This document shows, one piece after another, positions 35,190 to 47,025 of a stretch of 64,000 nucleotides of DNA. How positions within the stretch are numbered: position 1 is the first letter of the stretch; each line of letters opens with the position of its first letter. Made by a program: the position numbers and the translations under genes. The notes under the pieces were generated by a model. The model made no database searches and was not told the origin of the DNA. It worked only from the letters and a program-made list of their open reading frames with translations. The stretch comes from Ampullaceana balthica (lineage: Eukaryota; Mollusca; Gastropoda; Lymnaeidae), in the NCBI GenBank assembly GCA_944989445.1, contig CALYLW010000124.1, forward strand, positions 675,001-739,000. The letters run 5' to 3'.

Positions 35190-35400
35190 CTTTGGCTAAT
35201 CCCTGGACAACCCGCTTCATCTGCTGAGCGGTGCCACTCGAAATTGTCTGAGCGTAAGACTCCCGCAGCTAGCCCCCACGGCAATGTCCAACGTGGGGCG
35301 CAAAGTTACGGTTACACCATTGTTTCAGAGACTAGGCTGCAATGCCGGTAGTTCGAGTCTCCGTAGAAATGATGCCCCCCGCGTATCAAGCTAGCATGGG
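35190..35400 (+). repeat. dispersed repeat, possible SINE
   Basis: TTTGGCTAATCCCTGGACAA, CTGCTGAGCGGTGCCA, ATTGTCTGAGCGT and TCAGAGACTAGGCTGCAATG are also found, partly, at 20455-20535 and 41283-41420. GGTAGTTCGAGTCTCC near its end resembles a tRNA B box, but no convincing A box or cloverleaf was found. Nearby short frames on both strands are inside it. Confidence 0.55.
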
Positions 35401-36044
35401 AACAGATCTTTTGTGTCATGGGGAATATCAACAATTTATAAAATGAAGGACTGCATAAGTTTACTTTTCATGTTTGAGTTTCAGGTTTGGTTCTGAATTA
35501 TTACAAATGTTAACAAATGTTAACTTGCTTCACGATTCAACAAATTTCTTACCTCCCCCCACCACCCCAAAAAATGAGTTTTCATTCTGTGGCCTCACAA
35601 ACGTTACATGCTCAAGTGTTGTAAAACTATTTGCAGTTACAAAATAACAATAAAGCTGATCGGCTGAACTAAATTGTATTTGTTTGTTGTTGTTATTGTT
35701 TTTTTTTAAGGATTAATTTGTTCATTTCAAATGTTTATGGTAAAAAAGAAAATTTAAAATTATTATGGTGGGATCTATATTAAATGTCTTACGGAAATGT
35801 AATATTTCAATGTTGTTATTAAATGCCAATCAGTTACAAACTTACTGATGTATATTATCTAAACATAAATTATTTATATACGCTTTTGAGGATTATGTTG
35901 TCAATTAAATGTGTGTACCAAATTTCAAGGCTTTTAACATTGTTACTATTTTAAGTGAAATATCTGGAGCTTGCATTACTTAAATCTATTGAGATTCTTG
36001 GTTCAACTTTAAAACACAATGTTAGTTTATCTTTTAAAAATTGA
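35401..36044. other. AT-rich intergenic DNA
   Basis: Nothing recognised apart from T- and C-rich short runs. Confidence 0.45.
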
Positions 36045-36052
36045 CAGGAAAC

Positions 36053-36349
36053 TAGGGGTGTACCGGATTCAAATTTTTGAAATCCGACCCGAACCGGATT
36101 TGTCCGGATTTATAAAGTGAAATCCGGCTGAAGACGGAGCCGGAGACGGATTCGTAAAAATTTCCGACTTCCGGATTAGCCGGAGACGGAGCTAGTATAA
36201 ATATATACATTTTATGGCTCTACAGGCCAGCCGGATTTGGCCGAATTCATGAAGTAAAATTCTGCCAGAGCCAAAGCTGTAGCCGGATTTTAAAAAATGG
36301 CCAGATTCCGGATTTACTGGAGCCGGAGCCGAAATCTGGTACACCCCTA
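36053..36349. mobile_element. hAT-like MITE with repeated CCGGATTT motifs
   Basis: Termini TAGGGGTGTACCGGATT and TCTGGTACACCCCTA are inverted. Flanks CAGGAAAC and CTGGAAAC (8 bp) differ at one base. The interior is dense in CCGGA/TCCGG motifs (GAAATCCGG, AGCCGGAG). No coding; the minus-strand frame at 36192-36392 is a by-product. Confidence 0.85.
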
Positions 36350-36956
36350 CTGGAAACGTCTTTATATCACAGCTTGTTTCATCGAGGTCCACTATTAATT
36401 AGGTGATAAGCTTAATAATTATTTTAATTTGAGTGAAGTCATTCGGCGCTGCCAAGTTTTAGTAAGTTATATTTCCCTACTAAAACAACCTTATTAGACA
36501 ATATACCCCATTACTCTTTCTCAGTTACAGGATATAATTTTTTTACAACATTTTTTTACAGTATTGAGATATCAAATAAATTAAATCCATCTCCAACAAA
36601 TTAAGTACAATGCGGTCTTATCCTCCTAGCCATAATATAATATCTTCTATTTATTTCCGAAAGATAACGAACAAAAAAAATGCGATCGTTGAAGACACGC
36701 AAAAAATAAAGCTGCAACCACTTAGACAATCTGCTTATGTTCTCAACTCCAGCAGCAAGAAACCCCAGCGGGAGATAAATAGATGAGCACGTGACGTCAG
36801 TGTCTGGTTGAAAAGACGCTTTCTGTGCAAGAGTTATCTGGCTTGCTGACATCATTGTGTATAGAATTTTAACTTGGTTTTACTTGAATAAATCATTGCT
36901 TAGAGATAATAGATATGATATGTAATAATTGTTAGCGTATAGATAGATATCTGACG

Positions 36957-37235
36957 AATGTAGGCAGTTGATAGAGTGTAGATATCTGAAAGAATAATAG
37001 ATAATTGTATGCAGAATTTAGATAACTGACTGCAAATTGTAGGTAATTTATTGCGGAATGTAGATAACTGATTGCAAATTGAAGGTAATTTATTGCGGAA
37101 TGTAGATAACTGATTGCAAATTGAAGGTAATTTATTGATGAATGTAGATAACTGATTGCAAATTGTAAGTAATTTATTGCGAATGTAGATAACTGACTGC
37201 AAATTGAAGATAATTTATTGCAGAATGTAGATAAT
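36957..37235. repeat. 42-bp minisatellite, about 6 units
   Basis: Units GTAGATAACTGATTGCAAAT plus TGAAGGTAATTTATTGCGGAAT are clear from 37017 on and decayed before that. The unit length is divisible by three, so it gives repetitive open frames on the minus strand that are not genes. Confidence 0.92.
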
Positions 37236-38417
37236 ACAAAAGGTGTAGAAGGTTTATTTGAGCTGGAGAGCATTGGACTCGAATGTGTGTCTTATAAAAT
37301 TGAAATACTTAAATTAAGAACTAAAAGTATCTAAAAATAAAGTCAAAATATTGCTATGCAAACTAAAAGCCAAGCTTAATTATTCCAAAGAAACTTAAAG
37401 TACGGTCCACTATTCAGCGAGGGGTGGCGGGTTGGATATATGCCCACAGAGGCCGAATTGCAGGGGAGGAGCCAAAATGAGCCTTGCAAAGTTACATTAT
37501 ATTAAGCGAACAAATGTATTATACCGGTCACAACATCACTACAGTAGCAGTAGCAGACTTGACATCTGAAACCACTGCAATCCACATTCATGATGTTCGA
37601 TGTCAGCCACTGCAGTGCAGCGAGATATAGATTATGCGTAGAGCAGGTTCCGTCCGTTTTGTTCTTTGAAAAAAAAAGAGTAGGCATGTATGACCCACTG
37701 GTTATTTTGTCAGAAAACAGAGATGACCTCGGATATGTTAAGGGAAATTAGTAGTATTTGTTCTAGTATATAACTACTCATAACTCCTGACTAATATATG
37801 TTGTCAAACTATGGTTACTACAGGCAAAAGCCAATGGTTCAGTTCCGTCTTCTGTATTTCATTTTGTTTTAGCCTGTCTGTTGTTGTTTTTTTATAAAGT
37901 CTATTTTAACATAGAATAAAATTTTAAATATAAATATCCAGAGTATACAAACTAAACCAATGTCATTTGTCACATTTTATGAGACACTGGAAAGCATATT
38001 TCCTTATTCAACAATTCATTGGATTGAGTTCAAGAAGCAAAAGCTGTGCCCATCACAGAACATATATAGGGTGTGGGGAAACACAATTGAGTTTACATTC
38101 ACAAGCAGCTAAAACTACTCATGAATGATAAACAAGTAGGGCTGCTTGAGAAGTTATAGGATGACTCAACTATGACCTCTGTCACCAGCAGTTATACAGA
38201 ACAGTTACGGCCATGAGTTTTAAATTCAAACTGTTTAGTTCATCATATTTCAAAAGTGTCATTCTTTTTTTAAATTAATCATTCTCAGAAAAGATTACAA
38301 GCTCCTGCCACGTATTTCAGTGATGAGCAACTGACATTAAAACACTTTGGAGCAAGACTTTTTCCAGCTTCATGTTGGACTGAGACAAGTCGCTAAAGAA
38401 AAAAAAACAGTCTGGGG
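37236..38417. other. intergenic DNA
   Basis: No gene or repeat recognised. Short frames here show no family feature. Confidence 0.45.
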
Positions 38418-38615
38418 CAGTGATCGGCAACCTTTTGAGGCTGAAGAGCCAAAAGAAACAATTTACAAAATTTCCCAGTTTTTTAAAGAGCTCCTAACAT
38501 GAGTTTTGAAAAAAAAATAATATAATTATCAATATTTGCGCATGGAACTGGAGATTCGCATCTTTACATCGAAAGAGCCCCATGCCGCTCGCGAGCCGCA
38601 GGTTTCCGGTCCTTG
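38418..38615. mobile_element. hAT-like MITE with GAGCC motifs
   Basis: Starts CAGTGATCGGCAACCTTTTG and ends GCAGGTTTCCGGTCCTTG (imperfect inverse). GAAGAGCCAAAAG near the left end and GAAAGAGCCCCATGCCGC near the right are typical of a widespread animal hAT MITE type. The target duplication is not clear. Confidence 0.55.
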
Positions 38616-39849
38616 GCCTGAGAAGGGAGGGGGGGTGGAGGGGATTTAGGTAGACAGAAGAATTTGGCGAAATCGAAAAATGCCTGGTGGACTTCAGCAG
38701 AAGTACAATTATGCTCAGAACAACTCTGTTGATCTTTCTCAACGGGGCATTTCAGCTCGTTACGACTAAAAGACCTGAGCACAGAATTCGGATTTCTCAT
38801 GGACGTTTAAGTTCATCCAGCCAGTTTATATATCGAGGCGATTCGTAGAAACTGCACATATTTTTAAAAATTCTGTGACGCGGACATCAATGGCCACGGA
38901 AATTTAAAACTGAAAACTTACGCTCAGTTACCGCGATGAAATTCTACCGGAGACACATTTTGATGTTCTTAATTTTATTCTGTTTTAAGTGGAAGATATA
39001 TTTCATAACCTGTGAGATTTAATGTGTTTTATTAACAAGAGCAGATCCATTTGCAAGCTGTGAACGATTGTTACTTTAATTATTATTGAAAGGTAACGAT
39101 TGAAAACAAAACTGATTATGATTACCCTGTAATATTAAATAATACATATGTAGTTAGACAATGTAAACCAGTAAATGAGATTGAAGAGTGAGTCGTGTAA
39201 TGTGTTTTCTTCCTATTTGCATTTTAAATAAAACTTTATAAACACTATGTTATTTAGTTTTCATTATTTAATGTAATTGAAAACGTGGGATTTAGCGTTG
39301 GAGGGCGCACATTTTTGCCTTTGTCAATATTCCTATATAAAGTAAAAGAATAGTTCTTTTTTCCTATATTAACTAAAAGTACAGTCCCATTATTTCAATT
39401 TGAAAACATTTTTTATGTCGCTTCTATGATAAAATGGACCTGAGAAAATATTTCTTTTTCATACTAATTGTTTTATAAGTTTGGATAATAACGATTAAGA
39501 AAAATATAGTGTTCGTATGGTAAAAACAGAGATATTGTGTTTTAGCACCAGAGCCATGTTTCCTAACGAGAGGCATAATTAGATTTAGACAGGGTGCCTT
39601 AGAAGGAAGTCGAGTATGTTTAATCGCTGAGCTAAGAATGTGAATTATTAAGTTAATAGTAGGAGAATCAAACAACTTTTGTAAAAAAATAATAAAACCG
39701 CGCCTGTTACTATAAATATTTCAATACACATTTAGTTGAACTCTTTCAGGCTGATTATAAACATTGACCAACATGAACCTAACAGTTGGAAGTTTAAATC
39801 ATTACTTGTCACCACCTCCCACCTCCCTTCCTTTCAACTTGAACCAACA
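38616..39849. other. AT-rich intergenic DNA
   Basis: No gene recognised. Short minus-strand frames at 38494-38800 and 39424-39675 lack domains. Confidence 0.45.
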
Positions 39850-40001
<152 letters not shown>

Positions 40002-40381
40002 TTGCCATGGAATTTTTGTTGAATTTTCCGGTGGGGTGTTGAATAAAATCGGTTGGAAAAACAAATTTGTTAGTGTCTTGAATCAGGCGCGAGATTCTCC
40101 TTTTTATTGCCTAGCTAAGAGGAAGTTAAAGTACAAAGACGCCGGCAGTGTTTTTTTTTAATGTGCGAACAGCGCGCAGATTGTGTTGGTTTGAAAGTGG
40201 GTTAGCTAGTGGGAGCCTCAATAAAAACATGAGAAATGAGGTCTGAATTGTATTTTGTCAGATGATGTCAATTAATAAGACAAATGTATCAATAAAACAT
40301 GAAGTAAACGTTTGTTTACTTGCGTGTATGTTCGTGTGTGAGTTTGCCTTAAAAGCGTGGTCGCTGTGTAATTAATAATCT

Positions 40382-40442
40382 TGAAATATGTATATGTGCA
40401 TCTATAATTTATTGTGAAATATGTATATGTGCATCTATAATT
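40382..40442. repeat. 33-bp tandem duplication
   Basis: TGAAATATGTATATGTGCAT plus CTATAATT occurs twice with a 33-bp period. Confidence 0.85.
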
Positions 40443-40585
40443 GTCACACAATCTCTAAAGGATCCTCATAGATTTTCTGGGTTTGAAAGTAATAAACAAC
40501 CATGTCAAACTGGCCAATTTCTGGAACTCTAGAGATAACCCTATTAAATCCTTGACTTGTACCTGGCAATCTACAATGCATATAT

Positions 40586-41086
40586 CAGGGGTGGCCAGAG
40601 CTTTAGTAACTGAGAGCCATTTTAATAATAATTTTTAAAAAATTGTTGAGAGCCGCATTGAAGCACTTTGTGGAATCAGTCACCAAAGTTTGGAATTACA
40701 TTTTGTCTTTGGGTCTAATATTGAAATTACTCCTCGATTTTTTTTCATTTTAAAGTCCCCATAAGCACAATGCTGTTAGATACATGAGGCTAATTTCTTA
40801 CCGTATATATCGACTAATGCAGGCCTCTTCCCATTCTGGTAGAAAATTTATATTTTCTTCTTTGTATTTTCATTGCCTACAATCAACGAGAAACCAATCG
40901 CTCCCTCGAAGTTTTAAAATTTAAATAAAACCCACATTATTTTCAACCCTTCGTGTAGTCGAAGTTTTTTTTTAAACTTGCATTTATTTTGGATTATTAT
41001 AGATTTCCAACATCAATTTTTTTATTTCATAAATTGTTCGCGATCCGCAATATGAACTCAGAAGAGCCGCAGTTTGGCCACCGTTG
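40586..41086. mobile_element. hAT-like element, ~500 bp
   Basis: Starts CAGGGGTGGCCAGAGC and ends GCAGTTTGGCCACCGTTG. Flanks GCATATAT and GCATAGAT form an 8-bp duplication with one mismatch. GAGAGCC/AGAGCCGC motifs lie inside both ends. No transposase coding. Confidence 0.7.
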
Positions 41087-41094
41087 GCATAGAT

Positions 41095-41260
41095 CAAGGG
41101 TAGGGAAACTGCAGTCCGTGGGCCACATGTGGTCCGAGACAGAAATTTCGTAAAATAGTAATTAATTTCTGTTCAAGTCTGATGTTTGTGCTTGAAATGA
41201 AGCTGACTTTCATTTTGTGGCACGGTCATTTGCAGTTTCATGGCCCACACTTCACATGCA
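41095..41260. mobile_element. second hAT-like terminus, abutting the previous element
   Basis: CAAGGGTAGGGAAACTGCAG then TCCGTGGGCCACATGTGG is a common animal hAT MITE start. A diverged TGGCCCACACTTCACATG near 41240 may be its other subterminal part. The right terminus was not found, so it may be truncated. Confidence 0.4.
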
Positions 41261-41282
41261 ACACTTGCCCATATTATTTTTT

Positions 41283-41420
41283 TTCTAGCATTGCCATACA
41301 ATATTGTCTGAGCGTCGGGCTCACTCGTCCCCTAGTTTCTCCGACTATGTCTAACGCTAGGCACAATGTTAACAGGAGCGCTACTGTTTCAGGGTCTAGG
41401 CTGCAATGTCGAGAGTTCTA
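41283..41420 (+). repeat. copy of the GTGCCA/CTGCAATG dispersed repeat
   Basis: ATTGTCTGAGCGT, CACAATGTTAACAGG and GTCTAGGCTGCAATG parallel 35240-35350 in order. The frame at 41182-41616 crosses this repeat and is not a gene. Confidence 0.55.
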
Positions 41421-41511
41421 CACCCTCCTCTGTTCTTGCCTGTGCAAGTGTGCCTTGGTAGGACATTGTTTTGTTCTTGAGCTACCAGACTTAAGTGTTG
41501 GCGAATCATTT

Positions 41512-42118
41512 TATATCCTTTATATTAAATCGTGGCGTCTGCTTGATTGCTTGATTGCCGCTTTGCTTGGCGAAAAAACTTTGGATCGATTTTTAACCCA
41601 CTTCCTCGTATGCTAGCGAGCTGAAATTTTGAAGGTGGACTCGTGTCGATGATAAAAATGATGTATCGAAATTTCAGATTGATCGAATGTAATTTAATTT
41701 AATTAATACATTTTTAGTGTATCCCTATATATCTTTATGTAGCATGCTAATTTTTGTGCTAGAGTTTCGCGGTGCGTAATATATTGAACCACCTTTTTAA
41801 TACTTTCCTATTGCGCTGTGCGGTGCGTATCATATTGACGATACATTTTTAATATATATTCCCGATCTGCAAATGTAAATACTATTAATTGCTAATCTGT
41901 TTCGCGGTGCGCACTATATTAAACATGATTTTATAACCCTTTTCCCGTGATCAAGTCGAGGTGAAATTTAGCAGGCAGACTGTAGAAGTTGTTTTTTTAC
42001 TATAAATCCTTTATATATTTGAGGCATTACTAAAATTTTAGATTTTTGAATTGTCGTGCGATGCGTATTAAAATGAACATTCTTTTAGTTATGCCTCGCA
42101 TATAAAGGATTTATAGTA
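41512..42118 (-). mobile_element. AAATCCTTTATA element
   Basis: TATCCTTTATATTAAATCGT opens it, followed by TCCTCGTATGCTAGCGAGCT, several GCGGTGCGNANNATATTGA blocks, and a closing short foldback. That foldback has ACTATAAATCCTTTATATAT at 42000 and ATATAAAGGATTTATAGT at 42101. Same family as 22756. Confidence 0.7.
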
Positions 42119-42279
42119 AAAAAAAACTTATTTTGTTTCTTAATAGCAATGATCTATTTGGTTAAGCATGCGGATGGTAGAAGAGACTCCTCGGCAGTAT
42201 TGTTGTTTGTCCATTTCTTGTAACACTCATTTGTAAAGTGGTCTGTCAACCAGACTTAACTCCTAAGTAAGTAGCAGTG

Positions 42280-42720
42280 TCAACTACTTCTTATTCTCTT
42301 CAGTTTTTCATAGCCTCGTACATTCAAGCTTCTTTGTGTGTTCTGCCTACGTAAGAAAAGATGACGTTCACTAATTGCGTGCTTCCTTACACAAGATACA
42401 AAGACCACATCTAATAGAGTTGGAGAATTCGACTCCATCATAATTTCCTTCTCTGCAAGGCTCATGGCATAGCCTCAAGTTCCACATTCAATTCCGGTGC
42501 CATTATCGCACAAGGTCCTGAAAGTTACGCATATGTTGGCCCTTTAGTTGAGCATCGGATGAGTGCACCGTAACTTGCATTCTCATCTCTCGAGTTGGTA
42601 GATGCCTTCATGGGCGCCTTCAGTTGGGTTCCCGGATATGATCACTAGGGAAGCCTCTTTCGGTACTAGCTCAACGCCATCTTTCGTCACTGCCATGACA
42701 ACCATATGCTAGAACAATTC
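42280..42720 (-). other. coding-like but broken minus-strand stretch
   Basis: The minus strand shows two readable pieces, MAVTKDGVELVPKEAS (near 42690) and the 61-codon frame at 42280-42465, with stops between. Composition is less AT-rich than its surroundings. It could be a decayed transposon ORF. A similar piece (44154-44381, with RRERTLLKTAERYRMMDGK) on the other side of the Tigger insertion is on the same strand, so both may come from one old element. No family assigned. Confidence 0.2.
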
Positions 42721-42922
42721 AACTCCACGCAAGGTGGTTTCATTTAGACTTAAATGATTATAGCAGAGTCAAATACAGTGGTACCTCGGTATACGTCTGC
42801 TTTGGTATAAGTCCAACTTGTTATACGTCCTGTTTTGAAGCGAAATATTTTGCTTGGTATACGCCTGCAGTTTGGTATACGACCTCTTTTTTTTAATACG
42901 ACCCGCTTGCTAGAGCTTGTAT

Positions 42923-43320
42923 GGGGTCGTCCATAAATGACGTCACGCGATTTTGGTCGATTCTCCTTCCCTCCTCGTCACACGTCGTCACAGAAAGTTA
43001 CACCTTTAAATACAAAGATTCGCCCCCCCCCAATAAAACTCGTAATTCCTATTTGAAAATGAGCACATTTCAAATCACTTTGTTGTCATTTAAGTATGTA
43101 TTTAGTTTAGTGTAAGGCTCCACTCCAATATCGTAACAGGCGTGAATCCATTTAAAAACATCATTAAATAAAATGTAAGCAATCAAATATTTATGGGGAA
43201 CTTTTATTTTAAGTCGCTTTTTTAATGTGACGTCACTTTCTTAAACACCCCCTCCGCCTCGTCACACATCGCTACAAAAGTGTGACCCCCTCCCCCCTAG
43301 ATGCGTGACGTCATTTTATA
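42923..43320. mobile_element. GGGGCCGTCCATAAAT MITE, right end incomplete
   Basis: GGGGTCGTCCATAAATGACG on the left and GCGTGACGTCATTTTAT on the right are inverted. The last ten bases of the right terminus are missing. Pyrimidine-rich CTCCTTCCCTCCTCGTCACAC lies inside. Related elements are at 57660 and 61015. Confidence 0.65.
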
Positions 43321-43461
43321 CGCGATACTCCAGTGTTTTGGTACGGCAGTTGCTACCATACTGTGGACGATTCGCGCAAAAACTCTAATTTGTCACGTGA
43401 TTTTGCGTTTTCTAGTAATTTTTTATAGTAAATTCACTTACCATAGGTTCTAAGAAAGTTT

Positions 43462-43581
43462 ATGAGAAGAGCCAAGCAACGAAAAAAAATGGTTAGGATC
43501 ACTACGGAGCTGGAAAAAAAGAGATTGTTATATAAGATTGAAATGGGCGTGCGTAGCCGGGACATAATTGAAGCATGCTAA
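43462..43581 (+). pseudogene. N-terminal fragment of a pogo/Tigger transposase
   Basis: A 39-codon frame, with RITTELEKKRLLYKIEMG and VRSRDII, resembles the N-terminal helix-turn-helix (CENP-B/Psq-like) of pogo transposases. It is stopped by TAA, and the rest is not readable. Placement inside TA-flanked pogo-type termini supports the call. Confidence 0.55.
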
Positions 43582-44016
43582 GAATGAGGATTTCTATGAT
43601 CGTTAAAAACAAAGGCTCTATTAAATTTACAAATGGGGTGAAATGGATTACAAAACAAAGATCAGGGCTATTAGAGCATTTTGAAAAATTGCTTTTGATC
43701 TGGATAACAGGAAAAGTGGTTTAAGTTCCTTTTATTTATGTGTTTTGGTATTAAGCAGTGTTTAAATTATTTTATAAAACCACGTCAATAACGTTTAAAT
43801 ATGTAAATAACAATAAAAAATTTCGATGGAATGGATTAATCATTTTCACTTTATTTCTCATAGTAATAACAGGTTTGGTATACGTCCTTTTCGGTATACG
43901 TCCAAGGGTCTGGAACGGATAAAGGACGTTTACCGAGGTTCCAATGTAATTCTGAAATTATGAGTGAGAGACTTAGTAAAAAAACGTTTTAAATTTCTTC
44001 CTAATGTGTAGAGGTT

Positions 44017-44230
44017 TAACGCCCCTAACAAGTTCAACCAATTCATACATATTTAACGGCCCTAACAAGTTCAACCAATTCATACATATTTAACGGCCCT
44101 AACAAGTTCAACCAATTCATACATATTTAACGGCCCTAACAAGTTCAACCAATTCATACATATTTAACGGCCCTAACAAGTTCAACCAATTCATACATAT
44201 TTAACGGCCCTAACAAGTTCAACCAATCCA
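44017..44230. repeat. 37-bp minisatellite, 6 units
   Basis: Units TAACGGCCCTAACAAGTTCA plus ACCAATTCATACATATT start at 44017, 44054, 44091, 44128, 44165 and 44202. The inner units are identical, so the expansion is recent. Confidence 0.97.
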
Positions 44231-45920
44231 TGCAGAAATGAGGACCAGTAAAACCGATGACCCAATTGTACATTTGGTGACAAGGATCCTTCCCGTCCAT
44301 CATGCGGTAGCGTTCAGCAGTTTTTAATAATGTTCTTTCCCGTCTAATAGATAGTAGTCTTACGTTTTCAACGACTTCCAATGCAGCACCACGGATTAAT
44401 CTGGTTCTGTATTATTTCCAATGCCGTCTTGCTGGCTAATGACTGGATGGGCATAATCCATCACCGACAGTAAACTGCTTTGGAAAACAATCTCTGGACG
44501 CTCTTACTTATTTTGAATTATTTACATTATTTTGAGTGCAAGGATATACGCGGGATTATTTGAAGAACTGATTTGAAAACATTTCTTTTTAAATCGTCAA
44601 AGGGGCTGCGCACCTTCACCCAACCCATTCTGTCAAAATCGAATGTGGATGTACACAGAAATAGCTCCCTCGGATTGCGCTCTTTTGAAGCCATTTAGCC
44701 TTGGTTATGAAATATAGTCTTCCCAAAACCTTGAGGAAATATAACAATGTCAAATAAACATTTAAGAAACATGTAAAGAATTGTTTCTTCTTTAAACAAA
44801 TTGTTTATAATCAGAGCGGCTGGAGCATGCTATACTTGCATGGGCAAAACGCTATTGTAGAGAGTATCACCATTATCACTTAACAAATGGTGTGTAAAAA
44901 TTATTAAATTTGTTCTTATGTTTATTGGAGGGCTTTAAGAAAGCTAAAAAGGGGGGGGGGTGTTTGTGTTGTGCTTATTGCAATTTTATTTTGTTTCGAA
45001 TAAATTTATGAAATCTCACTTAAAGTTAGCAGCTACAACCCTAAAAAAAATTGGTTAAACATTTTTTTCTAAAATTTAGATGTGTGTATTTAAAATATTT
45101 CAGAGAAAAGCCAATTCTCTTGGAACAATGGGTAAAGACAAATCTAGCAAAACCCAACACTCCACTGGGGTAGGGTGTTTCACCAGTCTGTCAATAAGCG
45201 CTGAGACATTCAGGCACCAAATTTATCCACTACACGCCTGTCAACATATATTTCAACACTGCCAGATTTTAACGTCGGAGTAATCGAAGGCGGGCGAGGG
45301 GCGCTAAAACAGGAGCTTCGATGACAGATGGTGTGGTCTCATGGGCTGAATCTATCAAGTGCAACTATTTCAGGAATGATGTCTGACAAGCTTTTTGTTG
45401 TTTAACGCAAGTTACTAGAGAAAAGTGGTTTATTTAATGGTGTGATAATTACTTTTGTATCATACTTTTAAAATATTCATCCCAGCGGTGTAGCGTGGGT
45501 ATGTGACACCCGGGGCAGAACTCAGATCTGCGCCCCCTCGGAAAAATATGTTGACACTATAAAAATTATGTTTTTTAAAATTAGAAATTAATAATATGGA
45601 CCCTACATTTTTATGTTACATTTAAATAGAAGTGATTTCATTTATTTATTAAAAAATCAAAGTTTCCTATTTTTCCTCATGGCACAATCTGTATGTCATG
45701 CTCGATGGCCAAAATAGCATTGTTGACCATAATAAATTTTTCATTGACTTAATTTTAGACAAGCTTCACTCGCACCTGGAATTACTTTAACATTTGTAAA
45801 GAATACCCATCATTAATATTAGGCGGGGTAACTTCGACCTAAAATATATTCATAAACTTGTCTTAAATTCATTAATTAATTTATTCCCCGCGAGAGTAAA
45901 TAATCCCAGCTGGACAACAA
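44231..45920. other. intergenic DNA, no clear gene
   Basis: Apart from the doubtful minus-strand coding-like piece at 44154-44381, nothing is supported. A G9 run is at 44951-44960. The frame at 45080-45283 has no recognisable domain. Confidence 0.4.
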
Positions 45921-46060
45921 TGTCATGTGTGATACTTGAATGTCATGTGTGATACTTGAATGTCATGTGTGATACTTGAATGTCATGTGTGATACTTTAA
46001 TGTCATGTGTGATACTTGAATGTCATGTGTGATACTTTAATGTCATGTGTGATACTTTAA
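45921..46060. repeat. 20-bp minisatellite, 7 units
   Basis: TGTCATGTGTGATACTTGAA repeated seven times exactly in register. Units 4, 6 and 7 have TTTAA for TTGAA. Confidence 0.98.
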
Positions 46061-46734
46061 TACTCTAATTTAAAGGCAAACTTTCAGCTGTGTGGATTAG
46101 CTGGTTTCATATCTGTTTCACGAATTATGGAACTGCCAAAGCCTCTCACGAATTTCTACAGTAACCTCATCTTATCAAGAATACAACTTTTCCGTCAACT
46201 GTTTTGTTTTTTGGTAACACGACTACATATTCGCTTTGATCACCAGAATTTCCTCTCTCATATTTTGACTGGAAGATTCAAATACAATGATAAGATCTCC
46301 AGATAAAATTGCAGAATAATTCAAAGCTACCTGTAAGTATTCAATGAGTTCTTTGTGATTAACCTCTGACAAGCATTTTATTAGCACTAAACGTTTATTA
46401 ATAATTTCGGGCATCATTGATTTCATAAAATACATGTTTTCCACAACAACAACAAAAAATGTTTTTAATAAATCCTATATAAGTCCTTTCTGTCCCGTCA
46501 TCTATAGCGATTGGTCCCTCAAACACATATGACTCCTACAGCCAATCACTAGCGGAGAAAAATTTACATATTACGCGGAGGTTCAAAACGAGTTATTTTT
46601 GGTGCAGTTTTTTGGTCATAATTCATTATGTTGTTCCCATCTTGAAGTGATGCCTGCCGCTTATTCCAATGACAATTCTGTTAAATGCTTTTTCCTTGAT
46701 GGTCCTGGGGGGTAGTGGCAAGAGTTTTAAGTGT
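46061..46734. other. intergenic DNA with one unassigned minus-strand frame
   Basis: A 73-codon ATG-to-stop frame at 46223-46444 (minus) has normal amino-acid composition but no motif I recognise, and no splice context was seen. Not called as a gene. Confidence 0.35.
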
Positions 46735-47025
46735 TGTTTGTTTTTTGTTGCTGTTATTGTTGTTGTTGTTTTGTTGTTGTTTTTTGTTGTTGTTTTGTTG
46801 TTGTTGTTTTGTGGTTGTTGTTATTGTTGTTGTTTTGTTGCTATTGCTTTGTTGTTGTTGCTTTTGTTGTTGCCGTTGTTTTTGTTTTGTTGTTGTTGCT
46901 GTTGTTGTTTTGTTGTTGTTGTTTTGCTGTTGTTGTTGTTTTTGTTTTGTTGTTGTTTTGTTTTTGTTGCTGTTGTTGTTGCTGTTGTTGTTTTTTGTTG
47001 TTTATGCTGTTTTTTTGTTGTTGTC
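46735..47025. repeat. imperfect (TTG)n tract
   Basis: About 290 bp of TTG/TTT/CTG triplets. It is open in all frames, giving artefactual Leu/Val/Cys-rich (plus) and Gln/Asn/Thr-rich (minus) peptides. Confidence 0.97.

Larger units (their letters stand above)
42776..43946 (+). mobile_element. pogo/Tigger-type DNA transposon remnant
   Basis: Termini CAGTGGTACCTCGGTATACG and CCGAGGTTCCAATG are inverted and flanked by TA on both sides, the Tc1/mariner-pogo target. GGTATACGTCC-type motifs repeat inside both ends. A decayed transposase start is inside, and a MITE has inserted at 42923. Confidence 0.85.

Noticed and set aside
36900..37273. Minus-strand frames with ICNQLSTF repeats
   Set aside because: A 42-bp minisatellite read in frame; no start context or conservation evidence.
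45080..45283. 67-codon frame with several His and Cys
   Set aside because: The spacing does not fit a zinc finger, and there is no supporting context.
46223..46444. 73-codon minus-strand frame with ordinary composition
   Set aside because: No motif, splice context or repeat relation could be found; too short to call.
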